52,046 nucleotides of DNA, from assembly GCA_035295665.1 (NCBI GenBank), contig DATGIQ010000016.1, forward strand, positions 1-52,046, given 5' to 3'. Positions within the stretch are counted from its first letter, which is position 1. Each line of letters begins with the position of its first letter. The stretch comes from DATGIQ01 sp035295665. GTDB taxonomy: Bacteria > Planctomycetota > Planctomycetia > Gemmatales > Gemmataceae. A program made the translations under genes and the position numbers. This document shows, one piece after another, positions 8,601 through 16,354 of this stretch. A model generated the notes under the pieces. That model had not been told where the DNA came from and searched no databases. It saw nothing but the letters and a program-made list of their open reading frames with translations.

Positions 8601-10213
8601 AAGAGATCGACAAGGCCGACATTGCGGCCCTGGAGCAGCTCCACTTCCAACTCGGTCATGAACCGGCTGACGGCTAACCAGAAATCATCCCGCACCAGCA
8701 GAATGCACTGCACCCGGCCCCCGTCGCATTGTCGGAGGGCTTGCGCCAGTTCCGTGTTTTCCTGGTTCCGCTTGGCATGGAGCCATTGCTCGAACTGGTC
8801 CAGCACCAGCAGTACCTTCCGGCCCGATTCGAGGTACTGGCCCCGGCGCAAGGCGGCCAGGGACTCGGGCAGGTTCAGGTCGCCGGGCAGATCCGCAATT
8901 TGCCGTCGCAGCCCCTTCAGCAACCGGCCTTCCGTCCCCAGGGCCGTCGCCTCCACATAAACCGCAGGCACCGACTTCGCCAACCGCGGCAACAGGCCCG
9001 CTTTCACCAGCGACGACTTGCCGCAGCCCGATGGCCCATAGATCAGTCCCACGGAAAACGTGTTCTCCGGCTCCGATTCCTCGATGCGCGTCTTCCAGAA
9101 GCGAATACTCTCCGGCAGACCGTCCCGGTGCCGGGGCCCGGGCAACAACTCCAGGAAGAAATCAGCATCCCCGGCATCAAATGACCGCAAGCCCTTGGGC
9201 ACAATCTTGACGGCCCGGTGATCGCGAGGAGTGTGCATCGGGATCGAGGTCCGCACGGCCGGGTCGGCACCGTGCGGCCGGCGGCCCGTGATCATCGGCT
9301 CTTCCCCCATCCCCGTTTCCGCCAGGAATTGCCAGAGATCCTCGGCCATATCCTTGGCCGTCGGGTAGCGATCGGTGATGCGCTTCGAAAGGGCCTTCAG
9401 GCAGATACGGTCCAGCTCCCTCGGAATCCGGTCGTCGAACTGCCGGGAGGGGCGCACCTCCACGCTCACGATCTGGTTCAGCACTTCCTCGTCGCCATCT
9501 CCCCGGAAGGGGCGCCTGCCGGTGAGTAGCTCATACAGCACGATGCCCAGGCTGAAGATATCGGATCGACCATCGACCCGATGCCCTTCGCCGCGGGCTT
9601 GCTCCGGACTCATGTAGGCGGGTGTGCCGGCGTAGCGGGGTCCCTTGCCCACATCCTGTTCCCGCAAGGCCAGCCCGAAATCCGCGACGAACGGCTTGCC
9701 GTTTTTGTCGAGCAGGATGTTGCCCGGTTTGATATCGCGATGGATCACCCCTTGGGTGTGAGCATGATGCAACGCCTGAGCGACCGTGGCCGCCAGTTCC
9801 ACGGCCTGGTGCAGCGGCAACGGCGACTCCTTGAGCCGCGTGGCGAGATCGGTCCCGTCGATGTACTTGGAGACGATGAAACAAGGGAACAGATCGGTGC
9901 TGCCGACATCAAAGACCGGCGCAATGTTCGGATGGTCGAGGTTGGCAACCGCGCGGGCTTCGCTCAGATAGGCTTCGGCATTGGCTGTCTGGGTCACCAG
10001 ATGGGCATGCGGCACCTTGATCGCTACGGGTCGGTGCAATTGATCGTCCTGGGCCAGGTAGACCCGTCCGAAGCCCCCTTCTCCCAGGATCTTGATCACC
10101 CGGAAACGGCCAATGTGGACTTGCAAATCGACGGGCGGGCCAGCGCTGGACGGTCCAGGCGTCCGAACTTCGGAGTGCGGCGTCCTCGTTTGGAACGGAT
10201 CGGCCTCGTGCAT
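5633..10213 (-). CDS. Ser/Thr kinase - STAND ATPase - FGE-like multidomain protein
   Basis: One 1526-residue protein. Residues 37-300 are a Hanks-type kinase with GEGGFGRV (44-51), Lys66 in VAIK, HRDIKPGN (158-165) and DFG (178-180), so it should be active. Residues 340-760 form an nSTAND1-like P-loop module: GLRSFDAGDADFF leads in, the Walker A is GPSGCGKSS (393-401), and YYQLTHDYLVHSLRDWL closes it. A single membrane span follows near 827-846. HEAT-like helices occupy about 900-1230. The C-terminus (1261-1526) is an FGE/sulfatase-modifying-factor-like fold beginning MVVIPGPVEFKMGS and ending in RVLRGGSF and GFRLARTLQ. No cysteines stand at the usual FGE active-site positions, so it may bind ligands instead. 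Topology would put kinase and ATPase in the cytoplasm and the FGE-like end outside. An inverted repeat interrupts the STAND part in frame. Confidence 0.88.
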   Translation of the reverse strand: MHEADPFQTRTPHSEVRTPGPSSAGPPVDLQVHIGRFRVIKILGEGGFGRVYLAQDDQLHRPVAIKVPHAHLVTQTANAEAYLSEARAVANLDHPNIAPVFDVGSTDLFPCFIVSKYIDGTDLATRLKESPLPLHQAVELAATVAQALHHAHTQGVIHRDIKPGNILLDKNGKPFVADFGLALREQDVGKGPRYAGTPAYMSPEQARGEGHRVDGRSDIFSLGIVLYELLTGRRPFRGDGDEEVLNQIVSVEVRPSRQFDDRIPRELDRICLKALSKRITDRYPTAKDMAEDLWQFLAETGMGEEPMITGRRPHGADPAVRTSIPMHTPRDHRAVKIVPKGLRSFDAGDADFFLELLPGPRHRDGLPESIRFWKTRIEESEPENTFSVGLIYGPSGCGKSSLVKAGLLPRLAKSVPAVYVEATALGTEGRLLKGLRRQIADLPGDLNLPESLAALRRGQYLESGRKVLLVLDQFEQWLHAKRNQENTELAQALRQCDGGRVQCILLVRDDFWLAVSRFMTELEVELLQGRNVGLVDLFDPRHARKVLMAFGTAFGAFPEQEENLSKEHNAFLDQAVTGLCLDGKVISVRLVLFAEMIKGKPWTPATLRAVGGIRGVGATFLEETFTASTAPPQHRLHQQAAQAVLNALLPEAGADIKGHMRSRQELLEVSGYAGRLREFDELLRILDGELRLITPTDPEGMAGSGQQRAAGGGWRVADEEDKDTQGKAPVSSPATRHPPPATRYYQLTHDYLVHSLRDWLTRKQKETPGGRAELLLADRATVWNARRESRQLPSLWQWLQIRLLTQKKNWLPVQRLMMQDAGRYHAVRGLVLALVLVALWAVGLVVRSEIVEQNNAHHAAALVQTLLRSETPQVPAIVQDMAPYRRWLDPLLHDAFAKAEAHGDARQQLHASLALLPVDATQVEYLERRLLDAEPREVAVIRDALAGQHAELVERLWAVVEKPPKGKERRRLRAAAALAKYDPDSPRWDQRREAVANDLVALPSVYLATWMEYFRPVRDKLLAPLGVIYRDGKRRETERSLATDLVADYTSDRPAELADLLMDADEKQFAVLYPKFLLQQQRGLPVLLSEVERILPLDATEEEKEKLAKRQANAAVALLRMDQPEKVWPLLKHRPDARVRSYLLHRFGPLGVDAEVIVRRLQDERDITMRRALILSLGPEEFGEQAWTSEEKKLLVQQLQETYRTAGDPGLRAASEWLLRQWHEEAWLEQTDQAWAEDAPRRTKRLESIRQALAQEKPSPQWYVTGKGQTMVVIPGPVEFKMGSPATEAGRNPVEQQHRRRISRTFAIAAKPVTVKQYLAFQASYQYIKQNAPSDDCPVHGTTWKMAAEYCNWLSDQEGIPKEDWCYETDAKGAVTKLKAGYLSLTGYRLSTEAEWEFACRAGATTARYYGESEELLGKYGWYLANAQDRSWPVGSKKPNDLGFFDMHGNVACWCQDNFQEYPAASDDKVFEDKEGELEIAPTIARVLRGGSFINLARYVRSADRVRNFPLTRSINFGFRLARTLQ
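7993..8092. repeat. GC-rich inverted repeat inside the kinase/STAND coding sequence
   Basis: A 25-base arm at 7993-8017 (GGCGGGTGGCGAGTGG core) and its partner at 8068-8092 pair with one mismatch around a 50-base loop. The arms continue as imperfect GGCGGGT-type heptamers on both sides (7985-8115). Translated from the minus strand it gives a low-complexity linker, GGGWRVADEE...SSPATRHPPPATR, at about residues 700-745. The linker sits immediately before the conserved STAND motif YYQLTHDYL. The frame is kept. It looks like an inserted palindromic element or an expanded heptamer tolerated in a surface loop. Confidence 0.7.
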
Positions 10214-10359
10214 GGCTGGACACCTGGTGCGCCGGTGCGAGACTGGATCGCGGACTTCCCAATGATAACACCGGACCGAAAACCCGGCAACAAACGATTT
10301 AGCCCCGATTTGCGTCTCCGCCCGCTCTTGAGATAAAATGGACCAGTGGAGGTTATTCC

Positions 10360-10755
10360 ATGCGCTATTTGGTGACCGCTCGGGTCAAGCCGGGCAAAGA
10401 GGCGGAATTGTTGCGCGCCATCGAAGAGGGCGCGCTCGGTGCGGGATCGGTTGCGGAAGGGGAATACCTGCGCAACATGCAGGAAGCCCGACTCTGCGAC
10501 GATGGCAAAATCAAGTGGGTTGAGGTTTGTTTTTGCGATTTCCCCTTGGCCGAGGAAAGGCCGTACTGGGAGTCGTTTTTCCAGCTCGTTCGTGTGCAAG
10601 ATGCCCACTCCCGACAGCGTTGCCGGGATCTGAACGGGTCGGAGCCGTGGGCCTGCTGCGACTGCGATTGCACCGAGCGTTTGGAACAGAAGCTGGCCGG
10701 CAAAGGATCATCCTTCCTGGATGCGTTGCGGGCCGCCGTTGGCCAAATGGCTTAG
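10360..10755 (+). CDS. Conserved hypothetical protein with WACCDCDC cysteine cluster
   Basis: The 131-residue protein begins MRYLVTARVKPGKEAELLRAI, which resembles the first strand and helix of a ferredoxin-like (YCII or ABM-type) fold. A strand with EVCFCDFPLAEERPYWESFF follows. Near residues 97-105 is a striking WACCDCDCT cluster; together with Cys48 region cysteines (EARLCDD, VCFCD, RQRCRD) it could hold a metal. I recall similar uncharacterised proteins in cyanobacteria and other bacteria but no function. The start follows GGAGG with a 7-base spacer. The gene is divergent from the kinase gene, 146 bases apart, and precedes the B3/B4-domain gene by 56 bases. Confidence 0.75.
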   Translation: MRYLVTARVKPGKEAELLRAIEEGALGAGSVAEGEYLRNMQEARLCDDGKIKWVEVCFCDFPLAEERPYWESFFQLVRVQDAHSRQRCRDLNGSEPWACCDCDCTERLEQKLAGKGSSFLDALRAAVGQMA

Positions 10756-10811
10756 GCATCCGCCCTCTCGCTCGTTCTGAGCGTGGAACTGATACCCTCT
10801 TCCCTGACACC

Positions 10812-11510
10812 ATGGCCAATGGCGATTTCATCGTTGCCGAGGAATGTGTCCGACTCGGTCTGCGGGCGGGGGCCATCCTATTCCGCCATGTGCAGGTTGG
10901 TCCCGCGCGTTCTGCATTGCGGGCCGAGATCGCTGCCGAGGTACGAAGGATCCGGGAAGAGGTTGTCGATGTCGAAGCGGTGCGCTCCGATCCCGCCGTG
11001 ATGGCCTTCCGGGCGATCCTGAAGAAGGTTGGCATCCATCCGCGCAAAGAACAGCCTTCCGTGGAGCGCTTGCTGAATTTCGCGCTGAAACGTGGCGACC
11101 TTCCGGCCGTGAATAACCTGGTCGATGCGTACAATCTGGTATCGGTCCGCTCTTTGTGTTCGCTCGGGGCCCACGATTTCGATACGGTGGCCGCTCCGGT
11201 GGCTCTGCGGTTCCTGACTGGCCGGGAATCGTTTACGCCGCTGGGGCGGGCCACGCAAATAGCCGTCGCGGCCGGGGAATATGGCTACGTGGATGCCCAG
11301 GATCGCGTGCTCTGTCGCCTCGATGTGCTGCAAGCCGATTTCAGCAAAGTGACAGCCAACACCACCAACGCTTTCCTCATCATCGAGGGGACCACGGCCC
11401 ACACGCCAGAGCTGCTTCGGCAGACATTTGCTGACGCGATCGAGGTAGTGACGCGCTGGTGCGGGGGAGAGGCGGAGGTGATTTGTGATCCGCTAGACCT
11501 TTCCCCTTAA
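10812..11510 (+). CDS. B3/B4 (tRNA-binding-like) domain protein
   Basis: This 232-residue protein contains the B3/B4 domain known from the phenylalanyl-tRNA synthetase beta subunit, here free-standing. The core runs from about residue 90 (NNLVDAYNLVSVRSLCSLGAHD) through FTPLGRATQIAVAAGEYGYVD to NAFLIIEGTTAH near 190. Free-standing members are thought to edit mischarged aminoacyl-tRNA or bind related ligands; no specific activity can be read from this sequence. The frame extends upstream to 10527, overlapping the preceding gene. ATG at 10812 (MANGDFIVAEE) is preferred because family similarity begins there, although no clear ribosome-binding site is visible. Confidence 0.8.
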   Translation: MANGDFIVAEECVRLGLRAGAILFRHVQVGPARSALRAEIAAEVRRIREEVVDVEAVRSDPAVMAFRAILKKVGIHPRKEQPSVERLLNFALKRGDLPAVNNLVDAYNLVSVRSLCSLGAHDFDTVAAPVALRFLTGRESFTPLGRATQIAVAAGEYGYVDAQDRVLCRLDVLQADFSKVTANTTNAFLIIEGTTAHTPELLRQTFADAIEVVTRWCGGEAEVICDPLDLSP

Positions 11511-11533
11511 TTCTTTCCCCGCCGAGAAAACGC

Positions 11534-11562
11534 TTGACAGCCGTCCGCGGGGCTTGTAGGTA
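11534..11562 (+). promoter_or_regulatory. Possible sigma-70-type promoter before lipoprotein/DUF1559 pair
   Basis: A perfect TTGACA lies at 11534-11539. At a 17-base spacing follows TAGGTA (11557-11562), a weak -10 match. It sits 45 bases before the lipoprotein start in an otherwise empty 97-base spacer. The -35 is convincing by eye, the -10 is not, so this stays a low-confidence call. Confidence 0.3.
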
Positions 11563-11607
11563 AAGAAGGACGCCGAGCGCACGATCCCACCCCAAGCATG
11601 GTGGAAC

Positions 11608-12075
11608 ATGTCTCACATAATCAGGAAAACCGTGATCGGCAGATCCGTTGGCCGGGGCGTCCGGCTTCTGATCGTAGCGGGAATCCTCTCCCTGGCCGGC
11701 GGCTGCGAAGACGATGCGGGAGGCCGGCAGGCGGTTTCCGGCACAGTGACGCTGAAAGGCAAGCCGGTGGAAATGGGAATGATCGAGTTCCTCCCCTTGG
11801 CCGCCGCCTCCGCCGACCGCACCTATACCAAATCCGGAGCCGTGATCGAGCAGGGAAACTATGACATCCCCAAGCCCAAGGGACTGGTTCCCGGCATGTA
11901 CAAGGTTACCATCAGCGCTCCGGACAAACACCAAAAAGTAGGCGGCGATGAATTGCCGGGGCCGACGTCGAGCCGAACTTCCAAAGATCTGATTCCGCCG
12001 GAGTTCAACCTCAAATCGAAGCTCGAAGTGGAGGTCAAGAAAGGACCGAATACGTTCGACTTCGCCATCCCCTGA
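11608..12075 (+). CDS. Planctomycete small lipoprotein, transthyretin-like fold
   Basis: A 155-residue exported lipoprotein. The N-terminus is basic, then hydrophobic (RLLIVAGILSLAGGC), with the lipobox LAGGC placing the lipid-bearing cysteine at 33. The mature part starts with a VSGTVTLKGKPVEMGMIEFLP strand pattern typical of carboxypeptidase-regulatory/transthyretin-like beta sandwiches, and it ends with NTFDFAIP. Such proteins commonly accompany DUF1559 genes in planctomycetes. Here the DUF1559 gene starts 71 bases downstream and the two are probably cotranscribed. A structural or surface-assembly role is inferred only from this pairing. A paralogue lies at 41930. Confidence 0.8.
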   Translation: MSHIIRKTVIGRSVGRGVRLLIVAGILSLAGGCEDDAGGRQAVSGTVTLKGKPVEMGMIEFLPLAAASADRTYTKSGAVIEQGNYDIPKPKGLVPGMYKVTISAPDKHQKVGGDELPGPTSSRTSKDLIPPEFNLKSKLEVEVKKGPNTFDFAIP

Positions 12076-12146
12076 GGATGAGGGAACGAGCCGCGAGTGC
12101 CAAGGTGGAACCTGTTTCCTCGCATCTTCTTGAGAAGGAGGCGGCC

Positions 12147-13148
12147 ATGCGCATGGTCCGTCGAGGGTTTACGCTGATCGAGCTGTTGGTCGTCATCGCC
12201 ATCATCGCCGTCTTGATCGGCCTGTTGCTGCCGGCCGTTCAAAAAATTCGCGAGGCCGCCAACCGCATGAAGTGCGGCAACAATCTCAAACAGGTCGCAC
12301 TGGGAATGCACAGCTATAACGATGTCTACCACACCCTCCCCTCTGGAGTGGGACCGCATGGCTGCTGCTGGGGCAATTGGCAAGTGCTGATCTTGCCCTA
12401 TATCGAACAAGAGAGCCTGTACCGGCTGTACCATAACTATGGCGGGAATGATGATTCCGGGCCACGCTATGGGGCCTCGCCGAACATCGACAACGTTACC
12501 AGCAAGCGGATCCCCATCCTCACGTGCCCCAGTGATATCCCGAACGCTCCCATCCCCAGCACACCGCCCAAGATCACCAACCACAATGTTGTCGTCAATT
12601 ATGGCAACACCAATTTCTTCCAAACCGACCAGCCAAATAACAACGATCCGAACCGCACGATTTTCCGGGGCGCTCCGTTCAATTGTTACACCGGGGTTGC
12701 CAACCATTGGGACGATTGGGACCAGATCACGGGCAACAAGCCGGGGCACATGGGCAAGCCGGTGCCGTTTGGCGATATCGCCGACGGCCTCAGCAATACG
12801 TTCCTGCTGTCCGAAGTGGTCCAGGGCCAGGGCGACGATTTGCGCGGCTTCAGTTGGTGGGGCGGGGCCTCCGGCTTCGTGACGTATATCAGCCCAAACA
12901 GCAATGAGCCGGATGTCGTGGAAGGCGGCTACTGCGAGAACCTCAAATACGGCAATCCGCCGTGCGTGTCGAATTCCACGGATGCCCAGCCCCGGCGAAT
13001 GGGCGCGCGCAGTCGCCATCCGGGAGGTGTCAACGCCGCCATGTGTGATGGCCACGTCCTGTTTATCAAGAATGAGATCAACATCTTCGTCTGGCGGGCC
13101 CTGAGCACGAGCAAGGGTGGTGAATCGGTGAGCGAAAACGACATCTAG
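12147..13148 (+). CDS. DUF1559 domain protein with type IV pilin-like N-terminus
   Basis: The 333-residue product starts MRMVRRGFTLIELLVVIAII, a prepilin-type signal with cleavage expected after the Gly of RRGFTLIE and a hydrophobic N-terminal helix to about residue 31. The DUF1559 signature follows (LLPAVQKIREAANRMKCGNNLKQ), and near the C-terminus is the HPGGVNAAMCDGHV motif. DUF1559 proteins are massively expanded in planctomycetes and are thought to be pseudopilin-like surface or secretion proteins. ATG at 12147 is chosen over upstream starts because AAGGAGG stands five bases before it. It follows the lipoprotein gene closely. The N-terminal coding sequence is very close to that of the copy at 40826. 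Confidence 0.9.
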   Translation: MRMVRRGFTLIELLVVIAIIAVLIGLLLPAVQKIREAANRMKCGNNLKQVALGMHSYNDVYHTLPSGVGPHGCCWGNWQVLILPYIEQESLYRLYHNYGGNDDSGPRYGASPNIDNVTSKRIPILTCPSDIPNAPIPSTPPKITNHNVVVNYGNTNFFQTDQPNNNDPNRTIFRGAPFNCYTGVANHWDDWDQITGNKPGHMGKPVPFGDIADGLSNTFLLSEVVQGQGDDLRGFSWWGGASGFVTYISPNSNEPDVVEGGYCENLKYGNPPCVSNSTDAQPRRMGARSRHPGGVNAAMCDGHVLFIKNEINIFVWRALSTSKGGESVSENDI

Positions 13149-13199
13149 GCTGGGCACGATCCGAGCCTGTAACACTCAAGCTGGCCGAGCACACTGGGC

Positions 13200-16100
13200 A
13201 TGTGTTCCTTACAATCCTGGTTTCCATCCCTGCCCGGCATCCTCTGCCTTTGCTCGGCCGCCGTTGCCAGCTGGATATTGTCCGCCAGACCGATTGGGGC
13301 CCAGGGCTATTCTCTGAGCGAAGCAGCCCAGCGCATGACCGTCGCCGCCGGCTTTCAAGCCAAGCTCGTAGCCGGCGAGCCCCTGATCCGCAAGCCGGCG
13401 GCGATCGAGTTCGACGACCGCGGCCGGCTTTGGGTCCTTCAGTATCTCCAATATCCCAACCCGGCTGGCCTGCAACGGGTGAAGGTGGACCGCTACTCCC
13501 GAACGGTCTACGATCGCATCCCGGAGCCGCCCCCCCGTGGGCCCAAGGGAGCCGATCGGATTACCATCTTGGAGGATATCGACGGCCAGGGGCGGGCCCA
13601 CAAGGCGAAGGATTTTCTCTCCGGCTTGAATTTAGCCACCGGGATCGCCTTCGGGCACGGCGGCGTCTTTGTGTTGCAAGCACCGTACATGCTCTTTTAC
13701 CCCGACCATGACGGGGACGATGTTCCCGATGGCGATCCCGAGGTGCTGCTCCGCGGCTTCGGCATGGAGGATGCGAGTGCCCTGGCCAACTCCCTGACCT
13801 GGGGCCCGGATGGTTGGCTTTATGGCTGCCAGGGGAGTACGGTGACAGCCCATATCCGCGGCATCGAATTCCAGCAGGGGATCTGGCGGTACCATCCGAT
13901 TTCGCGCCGGTTCGAGCTGTTCTGTGAAGGCGGCGGCAATGCCTGGGGGCTGGACTTCGACCGCCACGGCAACCTGTTCTACAGCACCAATTACGGCGGC
14001 TTCTGCATGGTGCACGGCGTGCAGGGGGGCTACTACTGGAAACAGTTCGGCAAACACGGGGCCCTCCATAACCCTTACACTTACGGGTATTTTGACCATG
14101 TCCAACATCACAATTTCCGTGGTGGACATGTCACGGTGGGCGGCATCGTCTACCAGGGTGATTCCTTCCCCGAGCGGTTCCGCGGCAAGTACATCGCGGC
14201 CGACCTGCTCGGGCACAACATCTACTGGCACAACCTGGAGTCGGTTGGCTCGACGTTCCGCTCCGCCCACGGTGGCGAGATGCTCTTGTCCAACGACACC
14301 TGGTTCGCGCCCAGCGATGTAACCCTCGGGCCGGACGGGTCGATTTACATCGCTGACTGGCATGACAAGCGGACCGCCCACCCCGATCCCGACGCCGAGT
14401 GGGACCGCAGCCGTGGCCGCATCTACAAACTTGAGGCCGCGGGAGCGAAACGGAGCTCTGCCGCGGGAACTGTGGGGCTCGATCTCACCAAGCTGCCCAG
14501 CGACAAGCTGGTCGCACTGCTCTCTCACCCCAACGACTGGTATGTCCGCAAGGCACGCCGGATCCTCGCCGACCGGCGTGATCCGAAGGTTCTTGTTTCC
14601 TTGCGCAGCCTCGCCTTCGGTAGCGGCAATGATGCTCTCGCCCTTCAGGCGCTATGGGCTCTCTATGTGAGCGGCGGCTTCGACGAAGACTTGGCCGGCA
14701 AGCTCTTGGGCCATCGGAACCCCGATGTGCGCCGCTGGACCGTTCGTTTCCTGGGCGATGACAACCAGGTATCGCCGACGCTCAGCCGAAAACTGGCAGA
14801 GCTGGCGGAGACGGAATGCGACGTGACCGTGCGCAGTCAGTTGCTGTCCAGCGCGAAACGGCTCCCGGCCAGGGATGGGCTGCCGATCGTTCAACGAATC
14901 TTGCTGCGGAACCTCGACGGGCAGGATGCGCACATTCCGCTTTTGGCGTGGTGGGCCGTCGAACACCATGCGATCACCGCCACCGATCAGGTGCTGGACC
15001 TGTTTGCTTCACCAGCGGGTTGGAAGGCACCCCTCATCCGCGCGAGCATCCTGGAACGGCTCATGCGGCGGTACGCAGCCGAAGGAACCGAGGCAAGCTA
15101 CACAGCCTGTGCCCGGCTCCTGACGTCGGCTTCCGCGCGGGAGAATCGACAGGGAATGCTCGCTGCGTTGGAGCAAGGCTTACAAGATCGGCCTACCAGC
15201 GCCGGCACCGATGCTGGGACACTCTTTGCGCATTTCGCGGCGGCCGAGCCAAAAGCTGCTGCCCCGCGTGTCCCGGTAAAAGCGATGCCGCCTGCCTTGG
15301 AAGCACGACTTGGCGCACTGTGGAAAGAAGATCCATCGGACTCGACACTCGTTTGCCTGATGGCACGGTTGGGCCACACTGCTGCGCGCGAACGGGCCCA
15401 GTCTCTGGCCAACGGTCCGAAAACCCGGGTCGAGATTCGTGTCAAGCTGCTGCAGCTTTTGGGCGAAATCGGAGGGCCGGCGGACGCGGCACCGCTGTTG
15501 GAGTTGCTGACTGGCCCGCAAGCTCCCCGGACGCCGGAAGCCGTGCAGCTTGCGGCCCTGGCAGCTTTGCAGCGTTTCGACCGAGATGAGATCGCCGCCC
15601 CATTGCTTCACGCCTATCCCAAGATGCCGGCCCGAGTCCGCGCCCGAACTGCGGAAGTCTTGTTCAGTCGACAATCGTGGACACTGCAGTTCCTGAAGGA
15701 AATCGATCGCGGCCAACTTCCTGCCAAGGAGATTGGCGTCGAGCAATTGCGCTTGGTGGCTCTGCACAAGGACAAGGAACTGGATCGCCTGGTGCGGAAG
15801 CATTGGGGCAACATCCAGCGCGGCACACCGGAAGACAAGCTGGCGGAAATGCGCCGGCTCAGCAATGATCTGCGCGCCGGCAGCGGCGACCCTGTCTCCG
15901 GCCGGGCGATCTTTCAGAAGCGCTGCGCCACTTGCCACCGCCTCTTCGATGAGGGAACCATTCTGGGCCCCGACCTCACCCATGCCAACCGCAACGACCG
16001 TGATTATCTGCTCGTGAGCCTGGTCGATCCGAGTGCCTTGATTCGCAAGGAATTCCTCAGCTACCACGTGCAAACCAAGGATGGCCGATTCCTGACCGGC

Positions 16101-16322
16101 CTGATCGCCGAGCAGAACCCCGGCACCATTACCCTTTTGGGAGCCAACAATGAGCGGACCCGGATCGCCTGGGATCGGATCGAAACCATCCAGGAATCTC
16201 CGGTCTCGCTCATGCCCGAAAATCTGCTGAAGGAGCTTACACCGCAAGAACTCCGAGACCTATTCAGCTATCTACAAAGCGAGAAACCGCCCGTGGTGAA
16301 AAATAATGCAGATAGCAAGTGA
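13200..16322 (+). CDS. PVC-type heme-binding CxxCH protein with propeller and HEAT repeats
   Basis: A 1040-residue exported protein. A signal-like N-terminus (about 1-35, ending IGAQG) leads to a membrane-bound-dehydrogenase-type beta propeller (40-410; FDDRGRLWVLQYLQYP, LTWGPDGWLYG, VTLGPDGSIYIADWHD). Next comes a HEAT-rich helical region (420-860), then a cytochrome c domain with one heme site, C909-A-T-C912-H913 (GRAIFQKRCATCHRLF). The C-terminus (LVSLVDPSALIRKEFLSYHV, GRFLTGLI) is the conserved heme-binding tail of this planctomycete/Verrucomicrobia family. Proposed roles are sugar or alcohol oxidation coupled to periplasmic electron transfer; the substrate is unknown. The start at 13200 has a poor ribosome-binding site. 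The next gene begins just after its stop. Confidence 0.88.
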   Translation: MCSLQSWFPSLPGILCLCSAAVASWILSARPIGAQGYSLSEAAQRMTVAAGFQAKLVAGEPLIRKPAAIEFDDRGRLWVLQYLQYPNPAGLQRVKVDRYSRTVYDRIPEPPPRGPKGADRITILEDIDGQGRAHKAKDFLSGLNLATGIAFGHGGVFVLQAPYMLFYPDHDGDDVPDGDPEVLLRGFGMEDASALANSLTWGPDGWLYGCQGSTVTAHIRGIEFQQGIWRYHPISRRFELFCEGGGNAWGLDFDRHGNLFYSTNYGGFCMVHGVQGGYYWKQFGKHGALHNPYTYGYFDHVQHHNFRGGHVTVGGIVYQGDSFPERFRGKYIAADLLGHNIYWHNLESVGSTFRSAHGGEMLLSNDTWFAPSDVTLGPDGSIYIADWHDKRTAHPDPDAEWDRSRGRIYKLEAAGAKRSSAAGTVGLDLTKLPSDKLVALLSHPNDWYVRKARRILADRRDPKVLVSLRSLAFGSGNDALALQALWALYVSGGFDEDLAGKLLGHRNPDVRRWTVRFLGDDNQVSPTLSRKLAELAETECDVTVRSQLLSSAKRLPARDGLPIVQRILLRNLDGQDAHIPLLAWWAVEHHAITATDQVLDLFASPAGWKAPLIRASILERLMRRYAAEGTEASYTACARLLTSASARENRQGMLAALEQGLQDRPTSAGTDAGTLFAHFAAAEPKAAAPRVPVKAMPPALEARLGALWKEDPSDSTLVCLMARLGHTAARERAQSLANGPKTRVEIRVKLLQLLGEIGGPADAAPLLELLTGPQAPRTPEAVQLAALAALQRFDRDEIAAPLLHAYPKMPARVRARTAEVLFSRQSWTLQFLKEIDRGQLPAKEIGVEQLRLVALHKDKELDRLVRKHWGNIQRGTPEDKLAEMRRLSNDLRAGSGDPVSGRAIFQKRCATCHRLFDEGTILGPDLTHANRNDRDYLLVSLVDPSALIRKEFLSYHVQTKDGRFLTGLIAEQNPGTITLLGANNERTRIAWDRIETIQESPVSLMPENLLKELTPQELRDLFSYLQSEKPPVVKNNADSK

Positions 16323-16354
16323 CATCCGAGCTGGGTTCGGACTGGGAGATACCG

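Noticed and set aside
11859..13175. 438-codon minus-strand frame over the lipoprotein and DUF1559 genes
   Set aside because: It spans two well-supported genes and has no family features; shadow frame.
13632..14528. 298-codon minus-strand frame opposite the PVC cytochrome gene
   Set aside because: Composition is that of a reverse-complement shadow, and the plus strand has unmistakable propeller motifs there.
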